Assembly: GCF_000746025.2 (NCBI RefSeq)
Contig: NZ_CP045798.1
Location: 3,021,501-3,085,500, forward strand
DNA: 64,000 nt
DNA from: Thermanaerosceptrum fracticalcis
Lineage (GTDB): Bacteria; Bacillota; Peptococcia; DRI-13
Direction of reading: 5' to 3'
This document shows positions 1 to 6,995 of the stretch, piece by piece. The notes beneath the pieces were generated by a model. That model ran no database searches. It was not told where the DNA came from and saw only the letters and a list, made by a program, of their open reading frames with translations. The position numbers and the translations under genes were made by a program. Numbering within the stretch: the stretch's first letter is position 1; each line of letters opens with the position of its first letter.

Positions 1-1
1 G

Positions 2-1078
2 CTGCACAAGATTTTAGAACATGCTTTACAAAACAATCCCCGGTGGTTGGCGGGAATACAACAGGGTTCCAAAGTATTTTTAAAGCTGAACCTTCTCATG
101 AAGAAAAAGCCTGAGGAGGCGGTAACTACACATCCTGCAGTGGTGGAAGCCGTTACCCGTCTCCTCCAGGAGAGAGGGGCCATTGTCATTATTGGGGACA
201 GTCCGGGAGGCCCCTATTTACCGGGCCGCCTTAAAAGCATTTATCGTGTCTGCGGTCTTGAGGATGTGGCTCTGCGAACTGGCGCTATCCTTAACTACGA
301 TGTCTCTGAAGTATTGGTTCCTTTTCCGGGGGGGCGTGTCACCCGGTCTTTTCACCTGATTAAACCGGTTACGGAGGCAGACTATGTAATCTCCCTTTCC
401 AAATTAAAAACTCATATGATGACTAAATATACAGGAGCCGTCAAGAATCTTTTTGGTACCATTCCCGGTTTGCGTAAAGCCGATTATCACCTAAAAATGC
501 CAAAAACAAAGGATTTCTGCGACATGCTTATAGATCTGGCCCTTTGTGTTAAGCCCGTATTACACATCATGGACGGTATTATTGCTATGGAAGGGAAGGG
601 TCCTTCCGGAGGTAAGCCCCGCAAGGTGGGAGCTCTTCTCATGAGCGATGATCCCTTTGCCCTGGATGTTGTGGCTCTGAATTTGGTTGGTATTGTCCCG
701 GAGACTGTACCCACAGTGGCCAGGGCCAAAGCCAGAGACCTGGTTTATCATCTGTCGCAAGTCGAGATTTACGGAACGGACGTGGCTGAATGGCAGGTGA
801 AGGGTTTTGTGGCCCCTAAAATTAGCGGTAATGTAAAGTTTCCCATCCCTGACTTCATCACCAACGCTTTACGGCCCAAACCCGTCTTCCTGCAGGACCC
901 TTGTATTGGGTGTGCCGACTGTGTGACAAACTGTCCTCCCCAGGCCCTGGTGATAAAGAACGGTTATCCTGTAGTTGATCTGGAGAAATGTATCCGTTGT
1001 TTCTGCTGCCAGGAACTATGCCCGCGTAAGGCTATCGATATCAAGAGGAATCCTTTGGGAAGATTGTTAGAACGATAA
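2..1078 (+). CDS. DUF362 domain protein with C-terminal 2x[4Fe-4S] ferredoxin domain (5' end outside window)
   Basis: The reading frame is open back to the first bases of the window, so the N-terminus is missing; a TTG at 47 would start inside the conserved part and is probably not the true start. The DUF362 part (about residues 1-280) has the family's early 'KVFLKLNLL' segment and 'SLSKLKTHMMTKYTGAVKNL'. The C-terminus carries two ferredoxin motifs, CIGCADCVTNCP and CIRCFCCQELCP, each able to hold a [4Fe-4S] cluster. Such proteins are presumed soluble electron carriers or oxidoreductases of unknown substrate. It ends 160 bp before the lactate-utilisation genes, which have their own promoter signals, so a shared role is not implied. 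Confidence 0.85.
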   Translation: MHKILEHALQNNPRWLAGIQQGSKVFLKLNLLMKKKPEEAVTTHPAVVEAVTRLLQERGAIVIIGDSPGGPYLPGRLKSIYRVCGLEDVALRTGAILNYDVSEVLVPFPGGRVTRSFHLIKPVTEADYVISLSKLKTHMMTKYTGAVKNLFGTIPGLRKADYHLKMPKTKDFCDMLIDLALCVKPVLHIMDGIIAMEGKGPSGGKPRKVGALLMSDDPFALDVVALNLVGIVPETVPTVARAKARDLVYHLSQVEIYGTDVAEWQVKGFVAPKISGNVKFPIPDFITNALRPKPVFLQDPCIGCADCVTNCPPQALVIKNGYPVVDLEKCIRCFCCQELCPRKAIDIKRNPLGRLLER

Positions 1079-1099
1079 AATAAAATACGTCAGAACATA

Positions 1100-1128
1100 T
1101 TGAAAAATTCCCAAAATTGCTTTACTAT
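1100..1128 (+). promoter_or_regulatory. Sigma-A type promoter for the lactate-utilisation genes
   Basis: TTGAAA (1100-1105), a 17-bp spacer and TACTAT (1123-1128) give a plausible vegetative promoter with transcription starting near 1135, about 100 bp before the first gene. Confidence 0.5.
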
Positions 1129-1137
1129 ATGGTTAGG

Positions 1138-1148
1138 TGGTCAGACCA
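1138..1148. promoter_or_regulatory. Candidate GntR/FadR-type operator TGGT-CAG-ACCA
   Basis: The perfect inverted repeat TGGTCAGACCA lies just downstream of the predicted -10 box, where a bound repressor would block transcription. The TGGT-N3-ACCA form is that of FadR-subfamily GntR regulators such as PdhR and the lactate regulators. No GntR gene is present in this window. Confidence 0.5.
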
Positions 1149-1238
1149 AAGAATGTTCTGACATTTGAGCGTACTATATAAATGATTTATGACTCAAACA
1201 GTTATATTGACTTTTCATTAAAGGAGGAGTTGAGGAGA

Positions 1239-1829
1239 ATGGGTGAGCTCGACAAGGTAAAATCTTACTTACCGCAAAATGCCGGCTTACAGTGTTATGA
1301 CCTTTTCTACACCAAAGCCACAGCTGTCAACGCACAAGTTTTTCGGGTAAATACGGCGGATGAAGCTGTGGAGACTGCCCGAAAAATTATTAAAGAACTG
1401 GGTATTAAAAAGGCCGTAAGCGTACCTTTAAGCCTGGTAGATGGGGAGAAACTGGCGAAAGCTCTGAAAGCAGAAGGCGTGAATCTGGCAACGGGACGGC
1501 CACTGCGCAAAACTATTGAAGAAGCTCAACTCGGTATCACCGAATTTGAACTGGCTGTCGCCGAAACTGGATCATTGGCTCAGGATGCCACAGATGTTTA
1601 TAAAAGGCTTATTTCCTCTTTGCCGCCATATCATTTGGCTTTTGTTAAAACCGAGCACATCGTGGCTACCTTTGCCGATGCTCTAGATGTACTCTACAAA
1701 GCCAATGGCAATCAAATGCCGGGCTATGTAGCCTATGTATCCGGTCCCAGCCGTACTGCAGATATTGAGCGGGTATTGGCCATTGGAGTACACGGACCTG
1801 AGCGTGTATTTATCATCTGTATCGGTTAA
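1239..1829 (+). CDS. LUD-domain lactate utilisation protein, LutC-like
   Basis: 196-residue protein of the LutC/YkgG (LUD, formerly DUF162) family, part of the iron-sulfur L-lactate oxidation system that turns lactate to pyruvate in the cytoplasm. The diagnostic 'FELAVAETGSL' segment is present around residues 105-115. I place the start at ATG 1239 because AAGGAGG sits at 1221-1227; an in-frame upstream ATG at 1182 has no such site and would add 19 unconserved residues. It is followed 29 bp later by the LutB-LutA fusion, so the two should be cotranscribed. No FAD-dependent catalytic partner is seen here; it could lie upstream of the window. Confidence 0.88.
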   Translation: MGELDKVKSYLPQNAGLQCYDLFYTKATAVNAQVFRVNTADEAVETARKIIKELGIKKAVSVPLSLVDGEKLAKALKAEGVNLATGRPLRKTIEEAQLGITEFELAVAETGSLAQDATDVYKRLISSLPPYHLAFVKTEHIVATFADALDVLYKANGNQMPGYVAYVSGPSRTADIERVLAIGVHGPERVFIICIG

Positions 1830-1858
1830 CTAAGAGAATTAAAAAAGGGGAGAGACAG

Positions 1859-4006
1859 ATGGCGGAAACTACCTTCCGGGGAAGAATTGCTAGTGCCCTG
1901 AATGATGCGGTATTAAGAGGGGCCTTAGGTAAATTTGGTGAAGAGTTCCCTATATCCAGGGCTAATGTATATAAGGGTATAGATTTTGAAGATTTACGCC
2001 GGCAAATCAAGGATATTAAGTGTAATACAGTAACTAAGGTAGAAGAGTTAGCCGACCGTTTTGAAAAAGAAGCCACCAAACGGGGGGCCGTTGTTTACAG
2101 GGCCAGCACAGCAGAGGATGTTAAAAAATATATCGCCGAGCTGGCCAAAAAGCATAATGCGAAATCCATTGTCAAATCCAAGTCCATGGTCTCGGAAGAA
2201 ATTCACCTCAATGAGTACCTGGAAAAGCAAGGAATACAAATGATAGAAACAGACCTGGGAGAATGGATTGTCCAGCATGCGGGGGAAAAACCATCCCACA
2301 TGGTTATGCCTGCTATCCATATGCCTAAAGAGCGGGTAGCTAAGACCTTTACAGCCGCCCTGAAGAGAGAAATTGCTCCTGATATTCCTTTAATGGTAAA
2401 AACTGCACGGGCTGAGTTGAGAGATAAATTCCTAACCGCTGATATGGGGATTTCCGGTGCCAACATTGCGGTGGCTGAAACAGGTACACTCTGTATGTTT
2501 ACAAATGAAGGTAATGGCCGGCTCACAGCCACACTTCCCCCGATTCATATCTTCCTGGTAGGTTATGAAAAGCTGGTTGAAAAATTAAGCGATGTACCGG
2601 TCATTGCCAAAGCACTGCCCAAGAGTGCTACCGCCCAGAATTTAACCAGTTATGTCACGATGATCACAGGTCCCGTGGAAACACTGATAGACGATAAAAT
2701 AGCTAAGAAAGAATTCCACATCATCCTCATCGACAATGGGCGAAGAAAAATGATGGAAGATCCTCAGTTTAAAGAGGCCGCCCAGTGTATAAGATGTGCC
2801 TCCTGTCTCAATGTCTGTCCCGTTTTCCAACTGGTAAGCGGTCACGTATATGGTCATATTTATACGGGGGGTATTGGCACAATTCTTACAGCCTTCTTTA
2901 ACAGCATGGAGGATGCGCAAAACCCGCAAAACCTTTGTATTGGCTGCCGGCGCTGCGTCGAGTTTTGTCCTGGTAAAATTGATATACCGAAACTGATTTT
3001 GGAGCTTAGAAAGCGGATTGTGGATAAGGAGTCACTTCCCTTTACTCAGCGCGTTGTACTGGAAAATGTACTCACAAACCGAAAACTTTTCCATACCATG
3101 CTGCGCCAGGCTTCCTGGGCCCAAAAACCCTTCAGCAAGGGGACCCAGTTCATCAGGCACCTGCCTTTCTTCCTGTCGGAAATGGCAGAATGGCGCAGTT
3201 TGCCGGCTATCGCCGAGGTACCTTTTCGTGACAGGTTCCCCAAGATCAAACAGCAGCAGGCCACAAAAGGAAAAGTGTCATTTTTCTCGGGCTGTCTTAT
3301 TGACTTTGCTTACCCCGAAATTGGGGAGTCGCTGGTAGAAAGCGTGAATAAATTGGGTTATGAGGTTGTTTTCCCAGAAAAACAAAGCTGCTGCGGCGCT
3401 CCGGCCCGTTATATGGGTGAAACCAAAGTGGCACAGGTTCTGGCGAAGCAAAATATTGAGGCTTTGGAAAACGGCGAGGTTCAGTATATTCTTTCCGCCT
3501 GCCCCACCTGTACCGAATCGATAAAACATGATTGGGCGGAACTCCTGAAAGATGATGAAAGCTGGTTGAAACGGGCCAAAGCCGTATCCGATAAGGTCCT
3601 TGACTATGCCAAATTTGTAGCTGAAGTAAAAGGGGAGACAAGTGCCAAAACGTCTGATAAAGCCCAGTCCAAGAAAAAGGTCACCTATCATGATTCCTGT
3701 CACTTGAAGAGAAGCCTGGGTGTATGGGAAGAACCCAGAAAACTTCTCGGGGAAAAGCAAGGCCTTGAACTGGTGGAAATGAAAGATTCCGACCGCTGCT
3801 GCGGGTTTGGCGGTTCTTACTCCCTTAAAATGCCGCAAATAGCCGGCCAGCTTTTGGAGCGGAAGATTCAAAACATTATTGATTCTGGTGCCGACATTGT
3901 GGCCGTGGATTGCCCCGGCTGTATACTCAATATTAAGGGCGGTCTGGACAAAAAAGGAAGCAAGATTCAAGTGAAACATACAGCAGAAATATTAAATGAT
4001 AAATAA
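1859..4006 (+). CDS. LutB-LutA fusion: LUD / 2x[4Fe-4S] / double CCG-domain lactate oxidation protein
   Basis: 715 residues joining what are separate LutB and LutA proteins in Bacillus. A LUD domain (about residues 60-290, 'GANIAVAETGTLCMF') is followed by two [4Fe-4S] motifs, CIRCASCLNVCP near 309 and CIGCRRCVEFCP near 360. Two cysteine-rich CCG domains follow: 'FFSGCLID...SCCGAPA...SACPTC' and 'YHDSCHL...RCCGFGGSYS...VDCPGC'. CCG domains bind unusual iron-sulfur clusters in heterodisulfide-reductase-like enzymes. A fused protein of about this length next to a LutC gene also occurs in sulfate reducers, where it takes part in lactate oxidation. Start ATG 1859 has AAGGGGAGA upstream. Lactate as substrate is inferred from family and neighbour. 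Confidence 0.88.
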   Translation: MAETTFRGRIASALNDAVLRGALGKFGEEFPISRANVYKGIDFEDLRRQIKDIKCNTVTKVEELADRFEKEATKRGAVVYRASTAEDVKKYIAELAKKHNAKSIVKSKSMVSEEIHLNEYLEKQGIQMIETDLGEWIVQHAGEKPSHMVMPAIHMPKERVAKTFTAALKREIAPDIPLMVKTARAELRDKFLTADMGISGANIAVAETGTLCMFTNEGNGRLTATLPPIHIFLVGYEKLVEKLSDVPVIAKALPKSATAQNLTSYVTMITGPVETLIDDKIAKKEFHIILIDNGRRKMMEDPQFKEAAQCIRCASCLNVCPVFQLVSGHVYGHIYTGGIGTILTAFFNSMEDAQNPQNLCIGCRRCVEFCPGKIDIPKLILELRKRIVDKESLPFTQRVVLENVLTNRKLFHTMLRQASWAQKPFSKGTQFIRHLPFFLSEMAEWRSLPAIAEVPFRDRFPKIKQQQATKGKVSFFSGCLIDFAYPEIGESLVESVNKLGYEVVFPEKQSCCGAPARYMGETKVAQVLAKQNIEALENGEVQYILSACPTCTESIKHDWAELLKDDESWLKRAKAVSDKVLDYAKFVAEVKGETSAKTSDKAQSKKKVTYHDSCHLKRSLGVWEEPRKLLGEKQGLELVEMKDSDRCCGFGGSYSLKMPQIAGQLLERKIQNIIDSGADIVAVDCPGCILNIKGGLDKKGSKIQVKHTAEILNDK

Positions 4007-4012
4007 CATAGA

Positions 4013-4050
4013 AAAAGGTGCTGGCAAGATAAAACCAGCACCTTTTCTAT
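4013..4050 (+). terminator. Rho-independent terminator after the lactate genes
   Basis: AAAAGGTGCTGG (4013-4024) pairs with CCAGCACCTTTT (4035-4046) around a 10-nt loop and is followed by T-rich sequence. Confidence 0.9.
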
Positions 4051-4352
4051 TAAACCGAATTGTGTGACCGGTAACCAGTAGCCGGAGCCCCTTTAGCGAT
4101 ATTTGCTTTCCGACATCGGATTTTTGTAGCTCGTAGTTGACAGTGAACGAAATGAGGGACATGCCATAACCGTCCCAAGGGAAGCGTAGTTAAACAGACC
4201 GTAAAATCTTACCCCCTTCGACACAAGTCTTGGGTAATAGAAATAATATGGGTATTTCCCGGGAAATATGACGAAGGAAATATAGATATGATATACTGAA
4301 AACGAAATTTCGCCGAAAGAAATGAAATAACGGGAAAGGGTTGGAACTTTAT
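4051..4352 (+). other. 300-bp gene-free leader with palindromes upstream of endonuclease IV
   Basis: No coding frame or known RNA family is recognised here. Visible structure: CCCAAG near 4173 can pair with CTTGGG near 4230; a perfect 16-bp palindrome TATTTCCCGGGAAATA lies at 4253-4268; a 10-bp palindrome CGAAATTTCG lies at 4303-4312. A weak promoter ATGACG (4268-4273), 18-bp spacer, TATACT (4292-4297) sits between the two palindromes and would drive the nuclease gene. Confidence 0.45.
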
Positions 4353-5186
4353 ATGTTTATAGGCGCTCATGTTTCTATTTCCAAAGGTTTGGCTGCCGCC
4401 GTAAAAACAGCCATAGAAATGGAAGCCAATACCCTGCAGTTTTTCACAAGAAATCCCCGGGGCGGGAAGGCCAAGGAGCTGGACCCCCGGGATATTTCAC
4501 GTGCCCACACTTTGTTGGAGGAACACAATTTTGGCCCTTTGGTGGCCCATACCCCATACACCATCAATGTGGCCTCGGCCAAACCGGAAGTAAGAGAATT
4601 TAGTATCAGAACTTTAAAAGAGGACTTGAACAGGATAAAACAAATGGGTGTACCCTATCTGGTATTTCATGTAGGCACCCATGGCGGGCAGGGGGAAGAA
4701 ATAGGTATTAACTTGGTTTGTGAGGGACTGGGGGAAATATTGGCCTCCATACCTGAGGACACTTTCCTCTTACTGGAAGGAATGGCCGGTGAAGGTACGG
4801 AACTTGGCTATTCCCTTCGCCAGTTGGGTGATATCATTGCGCGGTGTGACGGGCATCCCCAGCTAGGCATCTGCCTGGATACATGTCACCTTACCGGAGC
4901 GGGCTATGACCTGACTAAACTGGAAGAGGTGAAGAAAGAAATAGACGAAGAAATTGGTTTGGACAGAGTTAAAGTCCTTCATTTAAATGACAGCATGTTT
5001 CCGGTGGGTTCCCGCCGGGACAGGCACGCCAAGCTGGGAGAGGGGTACGTAGGTTTAAATGTTATCAAAGAACTGGCCTGTGACAAAGATTTTACCCGGA
5101 TTCCTCTTATCCTGGAGACGCCCAATGATCATGAGGGGTATGCCAAGGAGATAAGACTGGTGAAGGCACTGTGCGCAGGTAACTAG
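4353..5186 (+). CDS. nfo: Endonuclease IV (AP endonuclease)
   Basis: 277-residue TIM-barrel enzyme that cuts DNA at abasic sites during base excision repair, using three zinc ions. It opens with the family's 'MFIGAHVSISKG' and keeps metal-binding signatures 'LVFHVGTHGG', 'LLLEGMAGEG', 'GICLDTCHLTGAGYD', 'VLHLNDSMFPVGSRRDRH' and 'LILETPNDHEGY'. ATG 4353 is chosen because GGGAAAGGG (4332-4340) is 12 bp upstream; the in-frame TTG at 4341 would abut that site. It appears to be a single-gene unit. The palindromes upstream suggest regulation, but none matches the known Firmicute LexA box. Confidence 0.95.
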   Translation: MFIGAHVSISKGLAAAVKTAIEMEANTLQFFTRNPRGGKAKELDPRDISRAHTLLEEHNFGPLVAHTPYTINVASAKPEVREFSIRTLKEDLNRIKQMGVPYLVFHVGTHGGQGEEIGINLVCEGLGEILASIPEDTFLLLEGMAGEGTELGYSLRQLGDIIARCDGHPQLGICLDTCHLTGAGYDLTKLEEVKKEIDEEIGLDRVKVLHLNDSMFPVGSRRDRHAKLGEGYVGLNVIKELACDKDFTRIPLILETPNDHEGYAKEIRLVKALCAGN

Positions 5187-5287
5187 CGGCTGCCTTTGCC
5201 AAACTATGACGAGGAGGAAAGTCTGTTTCTGTTTAATGTATATTTTCCCTGAGCAATTCAGTAAAAAGTTTCCTTAGTCCAGGGTAG

Positions 5288-5316
5288 TTGAATTTTTAAA
5301 TAATTTTTTCTATAAT
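5288..5316 (+). promoter_or_regulatory. Promoter for the cobalamin riboswitch and cobT
   Basis: TTGAAT (5288-5293), a 17-bp spacer and a consensus TATAAT (5311-5316). Transcription would begin near 5323, shortly before the riboswitch. Confidence 0.75.
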
Positions 5317-5337
5317 AAAGACAAAATATAGATGAAC

Positions 5338-5546
5338 TTATCTGGTGCCTCCTTCTGGGGAGGAGAATAGGGAATGGGGTGCAAATCCCCAACGGACCCG
5401 CCACTGTAACTGGGGAGCATTTATAAAGAGGCCACTGGTACTCCGGGAAGGCTATAGATGCGGTGAAACAGAGTCAGGAGACCTGCCAGTTAAGGACCAC
5501 TTGGACGATGGAAAAGTCCACGGTTTTTTGACCGTGGGCTTTTTAA
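5338..5546 (+). ncRNA. Cobalamin (B12) riboswitch with terminator platform
   Basis: The conserved blocks appear in order: GGTGCC, the GGGAAT-GGGGTGCAAATCCCC segment, the ACGGACCCGCCACTGTAA box, GCCACTG with GGGAAGG, and the B12-box-like GAGTCAGGAGACCTGCC near 5470-5490. The expression platform is a hairpin, AGTCCACGGT (5515-5524) with ACCGTGGGCT (5531-5540), followed by a T run, so binding of B12 should end transcription before the downstream cobT. The region also reads as open protein frame in phase with cobT, but that translation is spurious. Confidence 0.93.
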
Positions 5547-5578
5547 TTTATACAAATATGAAATGGAGGGTGTTTATC

Positions 5579-6619
5579 TTGGGTACCTTACTGAAAACAA
5601 CACTGGAAAAAATTACGGGTTTGGACCAGGAAGCAATGAATTTAGCCAGGGAAAGACTTGATGGTTTATTAAAACCGCCGGGCAGCCTGGGAAAATTAGA
5701 AGAGATTGCTGTGCGTCTGGCCGGCATTTATGGACAGCCTCGTCCTCCCTTAGCCTCCAAGGCCATCGTGATGATGGCTGCTGATAATGGCGTTTACCAG
5801 GAAGGTTTCAACGGTTACTCCCAGGAGATTACCAAGGCTGTGGCGGAATTGGCAGGAGCCGGGCTTATCGGCGTGGCCGTTTTAGCACGTCATGCGGGGG
5901 CCCGCCTGGTAGTGGTGGATGTAGGTATTAAAGACGAGGTGGAGGGGCAGCACATTATTAAGAAAAAAATAAGATATGGTACTGACAACATCACATGCGG
6001 CCCGGCCATGAGCCGCAGTGAAGCGGAACAAGCCATTGAAGTCGGTATAGACGTGACTAATAAGTTGATTCATGAGGGTATTAACATCATAGGGACCGGA
6101 GAAGTGGGAATCTGTAATACCACTACCAGTGCAGCTGTCCTAGCTGTCCTTTCTGGCGCTGACCCTGAACTTGTAGTTGGCAAAGGGACAGGTGCCGATG
6201 AAAAGGCTTATCAGGCAAAACTGCAGGCAGTGAAAAATGCCTTGGTCGTGAATCGGCCTGACCCAACGGACCCTATTGATGTGGTGGCTAAAGTTGGGGG
6301 CCTAGATATCGCTGCTTTAACTGGGTGCTACCTGGCTGCTGCAGCAAACAAAAAACCTGTTGTGATCGACGGTTTTATCGCTGGAACTGCTGCCTTAGTG
6401 GCTGCAAAAATAAACCCACTAGTGAAGGAATATATGATACCTTCCCACTGTTCCGCGGAAAAAGGGGCTCAGGTAGTGCTCCAGGCCTTAAATATGGAAC
6501 CCATGCTGTACATGAATATGCGTTTGGGTGAAGGCACTGGCGCTGCTTTGGCTTTCAACCTGATTGATGCCGCCGTAAAAATAATTAACGAGATGGGCTC
6601 CTTTGCTGATTTAGCTTAA
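5579..6619 (+). CDS. cobT: Nicotinate-nucleotide--dimethylbenzimidazole phosphoribosyltransferase
   Basis: 346 residues, the normal CobT length. The enzyme makes alpha-ribazole phosphate from nicotinate mononucleotide and 5,6-dimethylbenzimidazole for the lower ligand of cobalamin. Family segments seen are 'KPPGSLGKLEEIA', 'MAADNGVYQEG', 'GEVGICNTTTSAA' and the C-terminal 'RLGEGTGAALA' with the catalytic glutamate. The start is TTG 5579, with GGAGGG (5565-5570) 8 bp upstream; longer in-frame starts run back into the riboswitch. It stands alone, without other cobalamin genes in the window, and is controlled by the B12 riboswitch just upstream. Confidence 0.95.
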   Translation: MGTLLKTTLEKITGLDQEAMNLARERLDGLLKPPGSLGKLEEIAVRLAGIYGQPRPPLASKAIVMMAADNGVYQEGFNGYSQEITKAVAELAGAGLIGVAVLARHAGARLVVVDVGIKDEVEGQHIIKKKIRYGTDNITCGPAMSRSEAEQAIEVGIDVTNKLIHEGINIIGTGEVGICNTTTSAAVLAVLSGADPELVVGKGTGADEKAYQAKLQAVKNALVVNRPDPTDPIDVVAKVGGLDIAALTGCYLAAAANKKPVVIDGFIAGTAALVAAKINPLVKEYMIPSHCSAEKGAQVVLQALNMEPMLYMNMRLGEGTGAALAFNLIDAAVKIINEMGSFADLA

Positions 6620-6643
6620 GAGGGATTAATCCCTCTTTTTATT
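6618..6643 (+). terminator. Terminator after cobT
   Basis: AAGAGGGATTAATCCCTCTT is a compact self-complementary hairpin followed by TTTATT. It separates cobT from the redox operon. Confidence 0.85.
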
Positions 6644-6675
6644 ATGGAGAAAAGAAATACAAATTACGGAATGGA

Positions 6676-6715
6676 TTGTTAAAATATTGACAAAGTAAAG
6701 GTGCAGGATTATGCT
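6676..6715 (+). promoter_or_regulatory. Rex operator overlapping the promoter of the hydrogenase operon
   Basis: TTGTTAA-AATA-TTGACAA (6676-6693) matches the clostridial Rex site TTGTTAA-N4-TTAACAA with one mismatch. Its right half contains the -35 box TTGACA (6687-6692); a 17-bp spacer leads to TATGCT (6710-6715). Rex bound here would cover the -35 box. Rex leaves DNA when the NADH/NAD+ ratio is high, so the operon should be turned on under reducing conditions. A rex gene is the last gene of the same operon, giving negative feedback. Confidence 0.8.
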
Positions 6716-6752
6716 TGAAGAGGAATAGTAGATGGGTTAGGAGGAACTGACG

Positions 6753-6995
6753 ATGGAAGTTAACGTGTGTGTTGGAAGTTCCTGTCATTTGAAAGGCGCC
6801 CATGCTGTCATTAACAAGTTTCAGGAGGCGCTCGGTGAAGCACCGGTAAAGATTAAACTAGGGGCTAGCTTTTGCCAGGGACGCTGCACGGAAGGAGTTA
6901 TCGTTGCTATAGATGGTGTGATTTATGAAAGAGTGTCGCCCGATGATGTACCTTCTCTCGTAGAAAAGCACCGGGGAGGATGTGGGATACGGTGA
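6753..6995 (+). CDS. Thioredoxin-like [2Fe-2S] ferredoxin, NuoE C-terminal type (first copy)
   Basis: 80 residues made only of the thioredoxin-fold [2Fe-2S] domain found at the C-terminus of NuoE and HydC/HymA proteins. Four cysteines fit the cluster pattern: 'CVGSSC' near the N-terminus and 'CQGRC' near residue 42. It probably passes electrons to or from the hydrogenase-like protein encoded next. Start ATG 6753 has AGGAGGA at 6739-6745. Its stop overlaps the next gene's GTG start in a GTGA arrangement, which implies translational coupling. The operon carries a second copy at 9828. Confidence 0.88.
   Translation: MEVNVCVGSSCHLKGAHAVINKFQEALGEAPVKIKLGASFCQGRCTEGVIVAIDGVIYERVSPDDVPSLVEKHRGGCGIR

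Larger units (their letters stand above)
1089..1162. repeat. Perfect 10-bp inverted repeat around the lut promoter
   Basis: GTCAGAACAT at 1089-1098 recurs as its exact reverse complement ATGTTCTGAC at 1153-1162. The arms are 54 bp apart and bracket both the promoter and the TGGT-CAG-ACCA element. Each arm could be a half-site for a looping or second regulator. This is inference from symmetry only. Confidence 0.45.

Noticed and set aside
5345-5578. 78-codon N-terminal extension of cobT
   Set aside because: The frame is open but translates the cobalamin riboswitch; a TTG start with a good ribosome binding site at 5579 gives the normal protein length.
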